From assembly GCA_025356595.1 (NCBI GenBank), contig JANXSQ010000040.1, positions 1 through 40,254 of the forward strand: a stretch of DNA of 40,254 nucleotides, read 5' to 3'. The notes below the pieces were generated by a model, which was not told where the DNA came from, searched no databases, and was given only the letters and a program-made list of their open reading frames with translations. Position 1 is the first letter of the stretch. Each line of letters begins with the position of its first letter. Shown piece by piece: positions 8,215 to 16,386 of this stretch. The stretch comes from Janthinobacterium sp. Its GTDB lineage: Bacteria > Pseudomonadota > Gammaproteobacteria > Burkholderiales > Burkholderiaceae_D. The translations under genes were made by a program, and so were the position numbers.

Positions 8215-9249
8215 CTATTGCTGCTGCAAGGCCGCTTGCAAGATCTTGGCCAGCACGGCCTCGTTCATGTGGCCGTTGCGTTTCACCCGCTGCTGGCCGG
8301 CGAGCGCGATGGCTAGGCGGCGCTCTTCGTCCGCCAGCGCGAAGGCGCACATTTCGGCGCACTCGACGGCGTCGGCCCAGAACAGCGCCTCGCGCCGCTC
8401 TTCATACATGCCGACGTGCTCGCTGGTGCGTTCGGCGCACAGCAGCGCCCCGAGGGCGGGAATTTCCAGCGAGCGGGTGGTGTGCAGATCGCGGTTGCCC
8501 TTCGACAGCAAGCCGATGTTCACCTTGGCGCATTGGATCGCCTTGGCGTAGTCGTCGCCTTGCACCGCCCCGCCCCGCCAGTACGGCTGCAGCGCGGACC
8601 ATTCGGGCGCCTTGTGCCAGTTCGGACCGCGGATGCTGAGCGGCACGCCGAGCTCGATCAGCGCCAGCAGGAAGGGGCCGCGCTCGGGCATCCAGGTGCC
8701 GAGGAAGAGCACTTCGGCATCCCATTTGGCATGGTCCTGCGCGCTCAATGCGCGCGGCGCGTGGGTCACTTCATCGGCCGAGCGCCACATGCGTTGCACG
8801 GCGCCGGCGCCATAAGCCTTGGCCTCAACCACATTTTCCGGCCGCATCACCACGCTCAAGTCATAGTACGGTAGGCTTTGGCGGTAGGCGCGGAAGCGCC
8901 CGCCATCGCGCAGGCCGGTCGGATCGTCGATATTGTAGTTGACGACGCGCCCGGCCTGGCGCCGCAACGCCGCCAGCACGCCGGGCGTAACCCATTCGCC
9001 GTTGTCGACATAGCACAGGTCGAATCGCTGACCGGCGATGCGGCGCCGCAGCGCGCGCAGGAACAGGCCGCCGAGCAAGTTCCCGCCCAGGCGCCACGTG
9101 ATACGGTCGATCCACACCGAGGCGGGCAACAGGCCACGGGCGTCGATGTGGGTTACCTGGTGGCCGAGCCGGCGCAAGGCGTTGGCGCGGTCCAGGCAGG
9201 TGCCGCCGGCGGCGCCGAGATAGAGGATGGACAGTGGCGGCAGGCTCAT
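8215..9249 (-). CDS. CgeB-like glycosyltransferase
   Basis: A 344-residue protein resembling the CgeB/spore-maturation group of GT-B glycosyltransferases. The N-terminal half starts SILYLGAAGGTCLDRANALR and includes CYVDNGEWVTPGVLAAL and NYNIDDPTGLRDGGRF. The C-terminal half has EVLFLGTWMPERGPFLLAL and the donor-site block NRDLHTTRSLEIPALGALLC, which is the usual C-terminal motif of this group. It would act in the cytoplasm on the lipid-linked repeat unit. The ATG at 9249 has GGGG five bases upstream. It lies 46 bp after the GDP-fucose synthase gene, which makes it one candidate for the fucosyltransferase, but that is only positional inference. Confidence 0.85.
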   Translation of the reverse strand: MSLPPLSILYLGAAGGTCLDRANALRRLGHQVTHIDARGLLPASVWIDRITWRLGGNLLGGLFLRALRRRIAGQRFDLCYVDNGEWVTPGVLAALRRQAGRVVNYNIDDPTGLRDGGRFRAYRQSLPYYDLSVVMRPENVVEAKAYGAGAVQRMWRSADEVTHAPRALSAQDHAKWDAEVLFLGTWMPERGPFLLALIELGVPLSIRGPNWHKAPEWSALQPYWRGGAVQGDDYAKAIQCAKVNIGLLSKGNRDLHTTRSLEIPALGALLCAERTSEHVGMYEERREALFWADAVECAEMCAFALADEERRLAIALAGQQRVKRNGHMNEAVLAKILQAALQQQ

Positions 9250-9295
9250 GCCGCCCCGCCCTGCGCGCCGCAGCGGCGCGGAGCAACGACCGGCA

Positions 9296-10285
9296 TCACG
9301 ATGCCGCTTCGCTTTGCAGCTGCGCCAGCGCCGAAGCGTAAGCCTTTTCGACGCCCTCGCGCAAACCGGTCTTGGCCTTCCAACCCAGCGCGCTCAGGCG
9401 GCCGACGTCGAGCAGCTTGCGCGGCGTGCCGTCCGGCTTGCTCGCGTCGAACACCAGCTCGCCCTCGAAGCCGACCACTTGCTCGACCAGTTCCGCCAGT
9501 TCGCGTATCGTCACGTCCTCGCCGCAGCCGACGTTGATCACCGGCGCCAGGCCGTCGTTGCGATCGGAGCCCAACAGAGGCAGGAACTGGGCGTCCTCGA
9601 GGTTCATCAGGAACACACAGGCGTCGGCCATGTCGTCGCTGTAGAGGAATTCACGGCGCGGCGTGCCGCTGCCCCACACTTCCAGCGTGGCGCTGCCGGC
9701 CAGCTTGGCCTCGTGGCATTTGCGGATCAGGGCCGGCAGCACGTGCGAGTTGTTCAGGTCGTAGTTGTCGCCCGGACCGTACAGATTGGTCGGCATGGCC
9801 GCCAGGAAGCGCGTGCCGTACTGGCGGTTGTAGGCCCAGCACTGCTCGATGCCGGCGATCTTGGCCAGCGCGTAGGGCCGGTTGGTTGGCTCCAGTTCAC
9901 CGGTGAGCAGGTACTCCTCCTTCATCGGCTGCGGCGCCAGTTTCGGATAGATGCAACTGGAACCGAGGAACAGCAGGCGCGCCACGCCGTGGACGCGGGA
10001 GGACTCGATCACGTTGGCCTGGATCGCCAGGTTGTCGCGGATGAAGTCGGCCGGATAGGCGTTGTTGGCATGGATGCCGCCGACCTTGGCGGCGGCCAGG
10101 AAGACGTAGTCCGGCTTCTCCTCGCCGAAGAAACGGTCGACGGCGACGCCGTCGGCGAGGTCGAGCTCCGCATGGGTGCGGCCGACGACGTTGCCGTAGC
10201 CGCGCGCCTGCAAGTTGCGCACCAGCGCCGAGCCGACCAGGCCGCGGTGGCCGGCGACGTAGATTTTAGCGTCGGCGCGCATCAT
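9296..10285 (-). CDS. fcl: GDP-L-fucose synthase (epimerase/reductase)
   Basis: A 329-residue extended SDR enzyme that converts GDP-4-keto-6-deoxy-D-mannose to GDP-L-fucose with NADPH in the cytoplasm. The Rossmann motif GHRGLVGSA lies at residues 12-20. The catalytic set known from E. coli WcaG is present in order: S109 and C111 in [10 protein letters not shown]138 and K142 in [12 protein letters not shown], and H181 in NNSHVLPAL. The [12 protein letters not shown] and [18 protein letters not shown] blocks are also typical. The start is ATG 10285; an immediately following ATG (10282) is possible. No Shine-Dalgarno sequence precedes it, but a 13-codon ORF with a plausible one ends in ATGA overlap with this start. 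The partner dehydratase gene (gmd) is not in the window. Confidence 0.95.
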   Translation of the reverse strand: MMRADAKIYVAGHRGLVGSALVRNLQARGYGNVVGRTHAELDLADGVAVDRFFGEEKPDYVFLAAAKVGGIHANNAYPADFIRDNLAIQANVIESSRVHGVARLLFLGSSCIYPKLAPQPMKEEYLLTGELEPTNRPYALAKIAGIEQCWAYNRQYGTRFLAAMPTNLYGPGDNYDLNNSHVLPALIRKCHEAKLAGSATLEVWGSGTPRREFLYSDDMADACVFLMNLEDAQFLPLLGSDRNDGLAPVINVGCGEDVTIRELAELVEQVVGFEGELVFDASKPDGTPRKLLDVGRLSALGWKAKTGLREGVEKAYASALAQLQSEAAS

Positions 10286-10323
10286 GCTTGCGGCGCCGGT
10301 GGCGTGTTGAATACTGGGTTCAT
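10282..10323 (-). CDS. 13-residue upstream ORF coupled to fcl
   Basis: An ORF begins with ATG at 10323, preceded by AAGAGA eight bases upstream, and encodes [13 protein letters not shown] before a TGA that overlaps the fcl start (ATGA). The fcl start has no ribosome binding site of its own, so ribosomes finishing this peptide could re-initiate on fcl. The alternative is that this is the true fcl N-terminus put out of frame by a one-base indel. I cannot tell these apart from one sequence. Confidence 0.35.
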   Translation of the reverse strand: MNPVFNTPPAPQA

Positions 10324-10355
10324 CGCTGTTTTCTCTTAAATTCTGTAAAAATGGT

Positions 10356-11042
10356 TCAGAGTGTTTCGAATCCGACCAATCGCGCCCGGTCTTGCGGGCT
10401 GAGCGCACCCAGCAAGTCGTTGACGAAGGCATCCTGCTGCCGATACGAGGCCGCCTCGTCGGTGTCAACGGTCGACACCCGTACCAGCATGCCATCGGGA
10501 ATTTTTCCGGTCAGCATGAAACGGAACTTCTGGATCTTTTGCTCCAGTCCGTTCTTGACGGTGCGATCGCCCACCGTCATCCAGTATGACACCGGTTCGT
10601 GGCGGCTATTGGCCACCGCGCTCAGCCGCGTCAGCGGAAAGGTGCCGTACGGCGAGCGCAGTTGCTCGCTGCGGATGTTGGTCACGGCAAAACCCTGGCC
10701 CGTGTAGCAGGCCTCAGGCCGGTGCAACTCGAGGTTGCCGCTCTGGTCGCCGCCGTAGGCGATCGACAGCATGACGCGCTCGCCCGCCCGGTTGATATAG
10801 GTGCGCGACAGCGTCTGGTTGTACAGGTTGTTCAGATTGCGCTGCAACTCAGGGTCGACCTGCACCGGCACGACGCTGGCGTCGATCGTCCAGTTGCCGA
10901 AGGTGGCCGGAATCATGCTATCGAGCTTGATTTGGTCCTTCAGGTCCACCACTTTCTCGGCCGGACGCAGCGCCCGCGTCGCCAGCGCCGACGATATCAT
11001 CAGCGCGCACAGCACCATACCCAGGGCGGCATGCTTCCTCAT
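10356..11042 (-). CDS. epsI: exosortase-associated protein EpsI
   Basis: A 228-residue protein of the EpsI family that accompanies exosortases of the EPS type. An N-terminal membrane anchor or signal ([24 protein letters not shown]) is followed by an extracytoplasmic domain with family hallmarks: [10 protein letters not shown], the [21 protein letters not shown] segment, and [15 protein letters not shown], with a conserved histidine and cysteine. Its biochemical role is not settled; it is taken to support exosortase-dependent sorting or EPS export on the periplasmic side. ATG 11042 overlaps the exosortase stop by ATGA and has GGGAG six bases upstream, so the two are translationally coupled. 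The family assignment is firm from sequence and position. Confidence 0.93.
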   Translation of the reverse strand: MRKHAALGMVLCALMISSALATRALRPAEKVVDLKDQIKLDSMIPATFGNWTIDASVVPVQVDPELQRNLNNLYNQTLSRTYINRAGERVMLSIAYGGDQSGNLELHRPEACYTGQGFAVTNIRSEQLRSPYGTFPLTRLSAVANSRHEPVSYWMTVGDRTVKNGLEQKIQKFRFMLTGKIPDGMLVRVSTVDTDEAASYRQQDAFVNDLLGALSPQDRARLVGFETL

Positions 11043-11941
11043 GTGGAACTCCCGATGACGTGAAGCTTGGCGGCACCACTGCGGGTGCCGACAAACAATT
11101 GCAGCAACGAGTCGACGACCAGGATCAGGCTCAGCGCACTGATGAACAGCACCATACCGGCGAAGCCGTGCAGGAAACCTTGGCCGGCGGCGTCGCCGAA
11201 GTAATAGGTGATCAAGGTCAGCACGCAAACGCGGATGACATTGGCGGTGAAGGAGATCGGTACGATCAGGAGCGCCAGCGTGATGTTGCGCACGGCCGAG
11301 GTATGGCGCACCAAGTTCAGGTAGAACAGGCCCAGCGCCTCGAGCGTGAGCAGGGTCTGCAGGCCGGCGCAGGCGTCGGCGACGAGCAACTGATACTGGC
11401 CAATCTGCAAGGTCACGCCGGTGCGGGCAATCGGGTAACCGATCCAGAACAAGAGATTCGCGGTGACATAGGAGACCGCCTGCTTCATCGGCAGCGTCAA
11501 GGTACTCACCAACGGACCGGGCAAGGGAATCATGAACAGCATGAAGAAGAAGGGAAACCACTGCACCTTCAGCGCCGCCAGGCCGCGCTTGAGCACGATG
11601 AGCGCGGCCAGCACGAAGATGAAGGCGCCCAGTTCGAGCGGAATGATCTTGATGGCGCGCCCGACTATGTAGAACAGCAGACCGAAGAACAACAGCAGCC
11701 AACCGCAGACCTGCTCGCCGCGGCCAACACCGCGATCGGGCATCTCGGACCAGCGCCGACTCAGCAGCCACAGCGACAACAGCAGGATGATCGGGCCGTG
11801 CGCCTGCTCCTCGCGCGCCCACATGCCGGTGCCCAGATCGTAGAAGGTCGGCACGAACATCACCAGCAAGCCCAGCAGAATGGCGCCCCACTCGCTCAGC
11901 GCGGCGCGGCCCAGTTCAAGTTTCTCGGCCCGTGCAACCAT
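11039..11941 (-). CDS. xrtB: exosortase B (XrtB, EpsH-like)
   Basis: A 300-residue protein with about eight membrane segments, of the exosortase family: transpeptidase-like enzymes that recognise PEP-CTERM tails and cleave them at the membrane. The three family catalytic residues are visible: C191 in LLVADACAGLQTLLTLEAL, R237 in FTANVIRVCVLTLITYYFG and H258 in GFLHGFAGMVLF. Context (EpsI next, EpsG/F/E/D before) marks the XrtB type. I chose ATG 11941 because GGGGGG lies about 7 bases upstream. The earlier ATG at 11956 shares a base with the EpsG stop (TGATG) but has no such site. No protein with a PEP-CTERM tail is encoded in the window. Confidence 0.95.
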   Translation of the reverse strand: MVARAEKLELGRAALSEWGAILLGLLVMFVPTFYDLGTGMWAREEQAHGPIILLLSLWLLSRRWSEMPDRGVGRGEQVCGWLLLFFGLLFYIVGRAIKIIPLELGAFIFVLAALIVLKRGLAALKVQWFPFFFMLFMIPLPGPLVSTLTLPMKQAVSYVTANLLFWIGYPIARTGVTLQIGQYQLLVADACAGLQTLLTLEALGLFYLNLVRHTSAVRNITLALLIVPISFTANVIRVCVLTLITYYFGDAAGQGFLHGFAGMVLFISALSLILVVDSLLQLFVGTRSGAAKLHVIGSST

Positions 11942-11955
11942 GGCGTCGCCCCCCA

Positions 11956-12843
11956 TCAGAAGTCGACCATGACGGCGCCGACGATCTCCGCGCCGCACTG
12001 GCGCAACTGGTCCTGCATCGCGTGGATCTGCGCGACCGCCGTCTTGTCCTTGCGCGCCAGCAGGAACACGCCGCCGGCGCGCGCCGCCACGGCGTATACG
12101 TCCGAGGCGGTGGCCACGGCAGGCACGTCGTAGAGCACGACGTCGTAGCGCGACTCGAGTTGGGTATTGAGGGCGCCGAAGGACTCGCGGCTGAGCAGCT
12201 CCTGCGGATTGGGCGGCAGCGTGCCGGCCGGCAGCACCGACAGGTCGACGAAGGAGGCGATGCGGGCGATGGCGTCGAGCTCGGCACGGCCGGCCAGCAC
12301 ATCGGACAAGCCCTGCGCCGCCTTCAAGTCGAACAGGCCTTGCTGGCTGGGTGCGCGCAGGTTGGCATCCACCAGCAGGGTTTGCTCGCCCAGTTGCGAG
12401 AACACCACGGCCAGATTGGCGGCGAACAGGCTGACGCCGTCGCCGGCGTTGACGCCGACGATGGCCAGCGACTTGCGCCCGCGGGCGAACCAGCGCAGCA
12501 TCAACTGGCTGCGGATGGCGCGCAAGGTCTCGACCTGCGGACTGAAGGGCTCATAGGCGGCCACCAACTGCTTCGAATACGTGGCCTCGCCCTGTTGCAG
12601 GTAAGGATAATCGAACTGGCGCGCCAGCACTTGCTGGATGTCGGCCTCGGTGATCAGGCCCAGACGCACGGCCGCCTCGCCGAAGCGGATGCCCAGCTCC
12701 TTCTGCATGCGCAGCACGCGCTCGGCGCTCTCCGGCGTGATCTTCCCGGATTCAAGCAACAGGGCGCCGATGCTGGACTCGCCGCGACGGGCATGGACGG
12801 AGGCGGCGTTGAGGATTGCTGGATGATTCATGGTCGGTTCCAT
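11956..12843 (-). CDS. epsG: EpsG-type chain-length tyrosine kinase homologue, degenerate P-loop
   Basis: A 295-residue EpsG protein, cytoplasmic ATPase/BY-kinase partner of the EpsF chain-length regulator. Residues about 22-82 form a GspE/MshE N-terminal-like domain (SSIGALLLESGKITPESAER, then RFGEAAVRLGLITEADIQQV). The ATPase part follows: Walker A region NAGDGVSLFAANLA (132-145), Walker A' LLVDANLRAP (156-165) and Walker B-like VVLYDVPAVA. The Walker A lysine is missing: the codon at 137 is GTC, valine. The tyrosine-rich tail of classical BY-kinases is also absent; the protein ends in VMVDF. Kinase activity is therefore doubtful. ATG 12843 lies three bases past the EpsF stop; ATG 12831, with GGA seven bases upstream, may be the true start. 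Confidence 0.92.
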   Translation of the reverse strand: MEPTMNHPAILNAASVHARRGESSIGALLLESGKITPESAERVLRMQKELGIRFGEAAVRLGLITEADIQQVLARQFDYPYLQQGEATYSKQLVAAYEPFSPQVETLRAIRSQLMLRWFARGRKSLAIVGVNAGDGVSLFAANLAVVFSQLGEQTLLVDANLRAPSQQGLFDLKAAQGLSDVLAGRAELDAIARIASFVDLSVLPAGTLPPNPQELLSRESFGALNTQLESRYDVVLYDVPAVATASDVYAVAARAGGVFLLARKDKTAVAQIHAMQDQLRQCGAEIVGAVMVDF

Positions 12844-12846
12844 CGA

Positions 12847-14256
12847 TTATTTCAGTTTCAAACGGCGCGAGGCGAACACGCCTGCCAGGCCGCCGCGACG
12901 GCGCCGCGAGGCATTCCAGTCAATCGCGCCGAACACCGGAATCTGCAGCAGATCCTGCAGATCGGCCTGCGAGCGCACGCGCCGGCGCATCATTTCAGTG
13001 ATCAAGGCCAGGCCGACGCCGAGCACGCCACCCAGGAAGCAGGCCAGCAGAGTGTTGACGAACACGCGCGGGCCAGCGGCGCGAGTCGGCGGCACGGCCG
13101 GGTTCAACACGGCGATGTCGGATTGTTCGGCGTGGCCCTCGATCTTGGTTTGCGAGAAGCGCTGCGAGGCGACGTCGAAGGCGCGCTGGGCCCCCTCGAC
13201 GTCCTTGTTGAGCACATTCATCTCGTCGCGCGTGCGGTTCAGCTCAAGCACCTTGTTTTTTTGCGCCAGTAGGGCCGCGCGCACCGACTCGGTACGCTGT
13301 TGCAGGATCTGGGCGTTATTGCCAACGCTGTTCGAGGTCAGCTTGAGCTGCTCGCCGAGTTGCGAACGCAACTTATCGAGCTCAGCCTTGGTGCTCTGGT
13401 ATTGCGGGTGGTTGTGCTCCAGGCGCTGCGAGACGTCGGCGAAACGCGCCTCGGCCGCGCCCAGCGCGACTTTCAGGTTCTGAATCAGCGGATTCGAGGC
13501 CACGTCCGGCGACTCCGCCGCCGAGCCGCCCTGCGCCATACGCTGGCGCGAGCTGGCCTCCATCAACTGGCCCTCGGCGGCGACCAATTGGGCCGACAGG
13601 TCGTTGAGACGGTTCGATTCCACATCGAGGCGGTTGTCAACGCTGACGATACCCTTGTCCTGCTGGTACTTCGAGAGGCGACTTTGGGCCGACTCTACGG
13701 CGTCACGCAACAGCTTGGTCTGCTCATCGAAGAAGCCGGATGCCTTGCGCAAGGGGTCGGTGCGCAACTGCACGCTGACCTGCTGGTACTGGTTGGCGAA
13801 GGCGTTGGCGACGCCGGCCACGAAGGTCGGATCTGCGCCGTTGAAGCTGATGTCGATGACGCTGCTCTCGCGCGAGGGCAAGATCTCCAGTTTTTTGAGC
13901 ATCAGGTCGGCGAGCCAGTCGCGTACCGTGCCGCGCCCTTCCGTCGCCTCGTTGAACTGGGCGATGATGTCGCGGTTCTCGGCCAGTTTGAGCTCATCGA
14001 CGACGCGCAGCGCGACGTTCTTGCTGCTGATAATGTCGATCTGCGTCGCCATATAGCCTGGCAACAGCTGACCCGGCATGCTCAATCCGGTGAGCGGGTC
14101 GACGCCCTTGTAGTTCAGCAAGATCGAGGTGGTACCCTTATATGTCTTGGGCAGCCACAAATTCACCGCCAGGGTGGTGGCGACGATGAAGAACATCACG
14201 CCCAGGACGATCCACTTGCGGGCGCGCAAAATGAGCAGGAATTGGGAAAAATTCAT
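12847..14256 (-). CDS. epsF: EpsF-type chain-length determinant (Wzz/PCP family)
   Basis: A 469-residue inner-membrane polysaccharide co-polymerase that sets polymer length and links synthesis to export. It has an N-terminal membrane segment (about residues 16-33, VLGVMFFIVATTLAVNLWLP), the Wzz start motif YKGTTSILLNYKGVDPLTG, a long periplasmic coiled-coil region (about 170-390), and a second membrane segment after PPTRAAGPRVFVNTLLACFL. A short basic cytoplasmic tail (MMRRRVRSQADLQDLLQIPV) ends the protein. The tail and the separate kinase-like EpsG next to it are typical of the eps/XrtB layout. The start has an AGAAAGA stretch upstream. It lies 67 bp after epsE. Confidence 0.95.
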   Translation of the reverse strand: MNFSQFLLILRARKWIVLGVMFFIVATTLAVNLWLPKTYKGTTSILLNYKGVDPLTGLSMPGQLLPGYMATQIDIISSKNVALRVVDELKLAENRDIIAQFNEATEGRGTVRDWLADLMLKKLEILPSRESSVIDISFNGADPTFVAGVANAFANQYQQVSVQLRTDPLRKASGFFDEQTKLLRDAVESAQSRLSKYQQDKGIVSVDNRLDVESNRLNDLSAQLVAAEGQLMEASSRQRMAQGGSAAESPDVASNPLIQNLKVALGAAEARFADVSQRLEHNHPQYQSTKAELDKLRSQLGEQLKLTSNSVGNNAQILQQRTESVRAALLAQKNKVLELNRTRDEMNVLNKDVEGAQRAFDVASQRFSQTKIEGHAEQSDIAVLNPAVPPTRAAGPRVFVNTLLACFLGGVLGVGLALITEMMRRRVRSQADLQDLLQIPVFGAIDWNASRRRRGGLAGVFASRRLKLK

Positions 14257-14323
14257 AAACGGTCTTTCTTAACACGACTGAGGGAGGCCGGCTGGCGCCG
14301 GCCCTGTAGCAAGGCCGTCAGCC

Positions 14324-15112
14324 TCAGAACCAGCTTTCCTTGACGTACACCACGTCATCGACCTGCACCATGTCGTCATGCTTGGCGTCGAGGATCTGTA
14401 ACATGCCGTTGGCGTCGCGGCGTTTGATGCGGATGTTGCGCTCGGTGCCGCGCGGCGTCAGACCACCGCCGGCAGACAAAGCCTGCAACACCGTCATGCT
14501 GCGCTCCAGGCGCAGCGGGCCCGGACGCTGCACTTCGCCGTAGATGTAGAAGCGCGGCGCGCGCTCGACGTAGATGACGTCGTTGCTGACGACGTCCATG
14601 TCGCGGTTCAAATCGCCGTTGCGCACCATTTCGATGATGTCGACGACTTCCTTGGTGGTCTTGCCGTCGCGCTTGCGGATCAGGCTCAGCGTGTCGCCGC
14701 CGTCGGCCGAAATGCCGCCGGCCAGGGCCAGCAGGTCCAGCACGCTGCGCTTGCCGTCGATCGGATAGCGGCCCGGGCGGTTAACCTGGCCCAGCACCGA
14801 CACTTGTTGGCTCTGCAGCACGGTGACGATGATGTTCACTTGCGCGCGGCGCAAGAAACCGCCGCTCTCGAGCGCGCCGCCGATCTTCTTCTCGGCCGCC
14901 GGCACCGACAGGCCCGCCACCGGCACCTGGCCGAGCAGCGGGAAGGTGACGGTGCCCGCTTCGCTGACCCGGGTTTCCGTGGTCAGGTCGGCGTTGCCGT
15001 AGACGGTCAACTTGAGCACATCGCCGGCGCCGATCAGGACGTCGGCCGCGACCGCGTTGCCCAGGGTGAAAGCAAACAGCGAGGACGCTATCCAAAGTAC
15101 GAGTCGTTTCAT
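14324..15112 (-). CDS. epsE: EpsE-type polysaccharide export protein (OPX/Wza family)
   Basis: A 262-residue periplasmic/outer-membrane export protein. Residues 1-22 (MKRLVLWIASSLFAFTLGNA) form a signal peptide with cleavage near AVAAD. No lipobox cysteine is present, so it differs from lipoprotein Wza. The poly-export domain (VLIGAGDVLKLTVYGNADLT, about 24-105) is followed by two SLBB segments: VSVLGQVNRPGRYPIDG (about 113) and FYIYGEVQRPGPLRLE (about 196). It would form the periplasmic conduit with EpsF and, at the outer membrane, EpsL. The start at 15112 is the conserved one; upstream ATGs in frame would spoil the signal peptide. It lies 55 bp past epsD. Confidence 0.94.
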   Translation of the reverse strand: MKRLVLWIASSLFAFTLGNAVAADVLIGAGDVLKLTVYGNADLTTETRVSEAGTVTFPLLGQVPVAGLSVPAAEKKIGGALESGGFLRRAQVNIIVTVLQSQQVSVLGQVNRPGRYPIDGKRSVLDLLALAGGISADGGDTLSLIRKRDGKTTKEVVDIIEMVRNGDLNRDMDVVSNDVIYVERAPRFYIYGEVQRPGPLRLERSMTVLQALSAGGGLTPRGTERNIRIKRRDANGMLQILDAKHDDMVQVDDVVYVKESWF

Positions 15113-15167
15113 GATGTGCTCAATCCTGTCAATGATATGGTTACGGCGGTCAAAAAAATGCTGCATT

Positions 15168-16118
15168 TCACTTCAAACCAGCCACGCCACGGGCATTGCT
15201 GTCGGCCGGAGCCTGCTTGACCAGTGGCGCCACCGGCGGCGGCGTGGCCTCGCCGGCCTTGTTGAAATACTCGATCTTGGCGGCGGCGCGCAGGCGCGCC
15301 AGTTCGGCGTCGGCGGCTTCCTTGTTCTTCTTATTGAACAGGAATTGCTCGATCTGTGGCCGCGCCACCTCCAGCGTCACCGGATTGTCCTTGATCTCGG
15401 CGATCGAGATCAGCATGCTGCGATCGCCCTCCTTGATGATGAACAACTGCCCCTTCGGCATCGCCAGCAGCTTCGCGCTCAGCTCCGGCGCCAGGTCGGC
15501 GCTGGTGCGCGACAACTGCGTGCGCGCGAACTTGACCTTGTGCGCGTCCAGCCAGACCGCGACCTCTTCGAGCGACTTGGCCGCGTCCATCGCCGCCTTC
15601 GCCTCGGCGCCCATATCGGCGCTGGCGACCACCAGTTCGCGCATGTCGAACTGCTTGCGCTGACTGAAGAAGCCGGGATTCTTGGCGAAATAGTCATCCA
15701 CTTCGGCCGGGCTCGGCTTGGCCACGTTGCCGACGCGCTTCTGCATGTATGCCTGGGCCACGATCAGCGCCTTGGCCCGTTCGATCGCCTGCATGACTTT
15801 CGGATCGCGGTCCGTCTTGTCCTTGGCCGCTTCGTTTTGCAACAACTGGCGGTCGATCAGCGCCTCCAGCAATTGCTTGCTGGCCACCGCCTGCTGGGAG
15901 GCCTGCGCGCCGGAACGCTGCAACTCCTCGTTCAACTGCAAAATCGTCACTTCCTCGCCGTTGACGCTGGCCAGGGCCTGGCCCGGCTTCTTCGTCTTGT
16001 CGCCGCCGCAGGCGCTCAGCCCGGCTGCGGCAAGCACCACCAACCCGGCGCACGCGAGGCGGACCGGCACGTTTTTCTTGGAGTTACGGAACATGCCTGC
16101 AAGGTCGAAATGGTTCAA
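15168..16118 (-). CDS. epsD: EpsD-type peptidyl-prolyl cis-trans isomerase lipoprotein
   Basis: A 316-residue SurA/PpiC-like lipoprotein of the EpsD family, thought to help fold or assemble EPS export proteins in the periplasm. The lipobox AAAGLSACGG gives a mature protein starting at cysteine. A SurA-like N-terminal part (ASVNGEEVTILQLNEELQRS, then LLEALIDRQLLQNEAAKD) is followed by a degenerate parvulin-like region (QFDMRELVVASADMGAEAK). I favour a TTG start at 16118, because GAAGGA lies six bases upstream. The ATG at 16139 and the ATG at 16094 have no such site. It is the first gene after the 0.5-kb gap that carries promoter-like sequences, and so probably heads the epsDEFG-xrtB-epsI transcript. 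Confidence 0.92.
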   Translation of the reverse strand: MNHFDLAGMFRNSKKNVPVRLACAGLVVLAAAGLSACGGDKTKKPGQALASVNGEEVTILQLNEELQRSGAQASQQAVASKQLLEALIDRQLLQNEAAKDKTDRDPKVMQAIERAKALIVAQAYMQKRVGNVAKPSPAEVDDYFAKNPGFFSQRKQFDMRELVVASADMGAEAKAAMDAAKSLEEVAVWLDAHKVKFARTQLSRTSADLAPELSAKLLAMPKGQLFIIKEGDRSMLISIAEIKDNPVTLEVARPQIEQFLFNKKNKEAADAELARLRAAAKIEYFNKAGEATPPPVAPLVKQAPADSNARGVAGLK

Positions 16119-16229
16119 GATGGTTCCTTCAAATTTCATTTTTAGTCAGCGCCGGTCTGCCGTTGCGCCCCGATTGCCCCACTCCCACTCCCGCACGAAC
16201 AGCGCGTCTGCGCCGATTTCGCGCCGGCG

Positions 16230-16258
16230 AGTATGCAAGCATGCCATGCGATTGTCAA
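16230..16258 (-). promoter_or_regulatory. sigma-70-like promoter for epsD (distal in leader)
   Basis: The minus strand carries a perfect TTGACA (16258-16253), a 17-bp spacer and CATACT (16235-16230; 4 of 6 matches to TATAAT). Transcription would start about 105 bases before the epsD start codon. Seen in sequence; activity is inferred. Confidence 0.45.
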
Positions 16259-16286
16259 TCTTACAAAAAGAGACAAGTCAAATTAC

Positions 16287-16295
16287 ATTATAACA
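16287..16295 (-). promoter_or_regulatory. extended -10 promoter for epsD
   Basis: The minus strand reads TGTTATAAT, a perfect extended -10 element, which needs little or no -35 sequence. It lies in the AT-rich patch upstream of epsD and would give a leader of about 160 bases. A TTGAAA lies 14 bp further up, which is too close for a standard -35. Confidence 0.5.
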
Positions 16296-16337
16296 ACAAA
16301 ATGCGATTTCAAAAAATGTGCCCGCCGATGTCTCTGA

Positions 16338-16386
16338 GGACCGGCTGGACCGGTGCTTCGGGCGGCATCATAAACCAGGCCGGTCC
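16338..16386. repeat. imperfect inverted repeat upstream of the epsD promoters
   Basis: GGACCGGCTGG (16338-16348) is mirrored by CCAGGCCGGTCC (16375-16386), with one bulged base and a 26-base gap. It lies about 45 bp upstream of the extended -10 element. It could be an activator site or the hairpin of a weak terminator for the epsB transcript; a TTTTTT run follows on the minus strand (16315-16310), but more than 20 bases away. Confidence 0.4.

Noticed and set aside
9252..9290. Hairpin GCGCCG-CTG-CGGCGC between fcl and the CgeB-like gene as terminator
   Set aside because: No T-run follows on the minus strand; the GGGG ribosome site of the next gene does.
14324..15112. EpsE as a Wza-like lipoprotein
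   Set aside because: The signal peptide ends AVAAD with no cysteine, so it lacks a lipobox.
16230..16260. Possible sigma-54 site (TGGCATGCTTGCA on the minus strand)
   Set aside because: The GG and GC elements are 7 bases apart, not the 10 required for a -24/-12 promoter.
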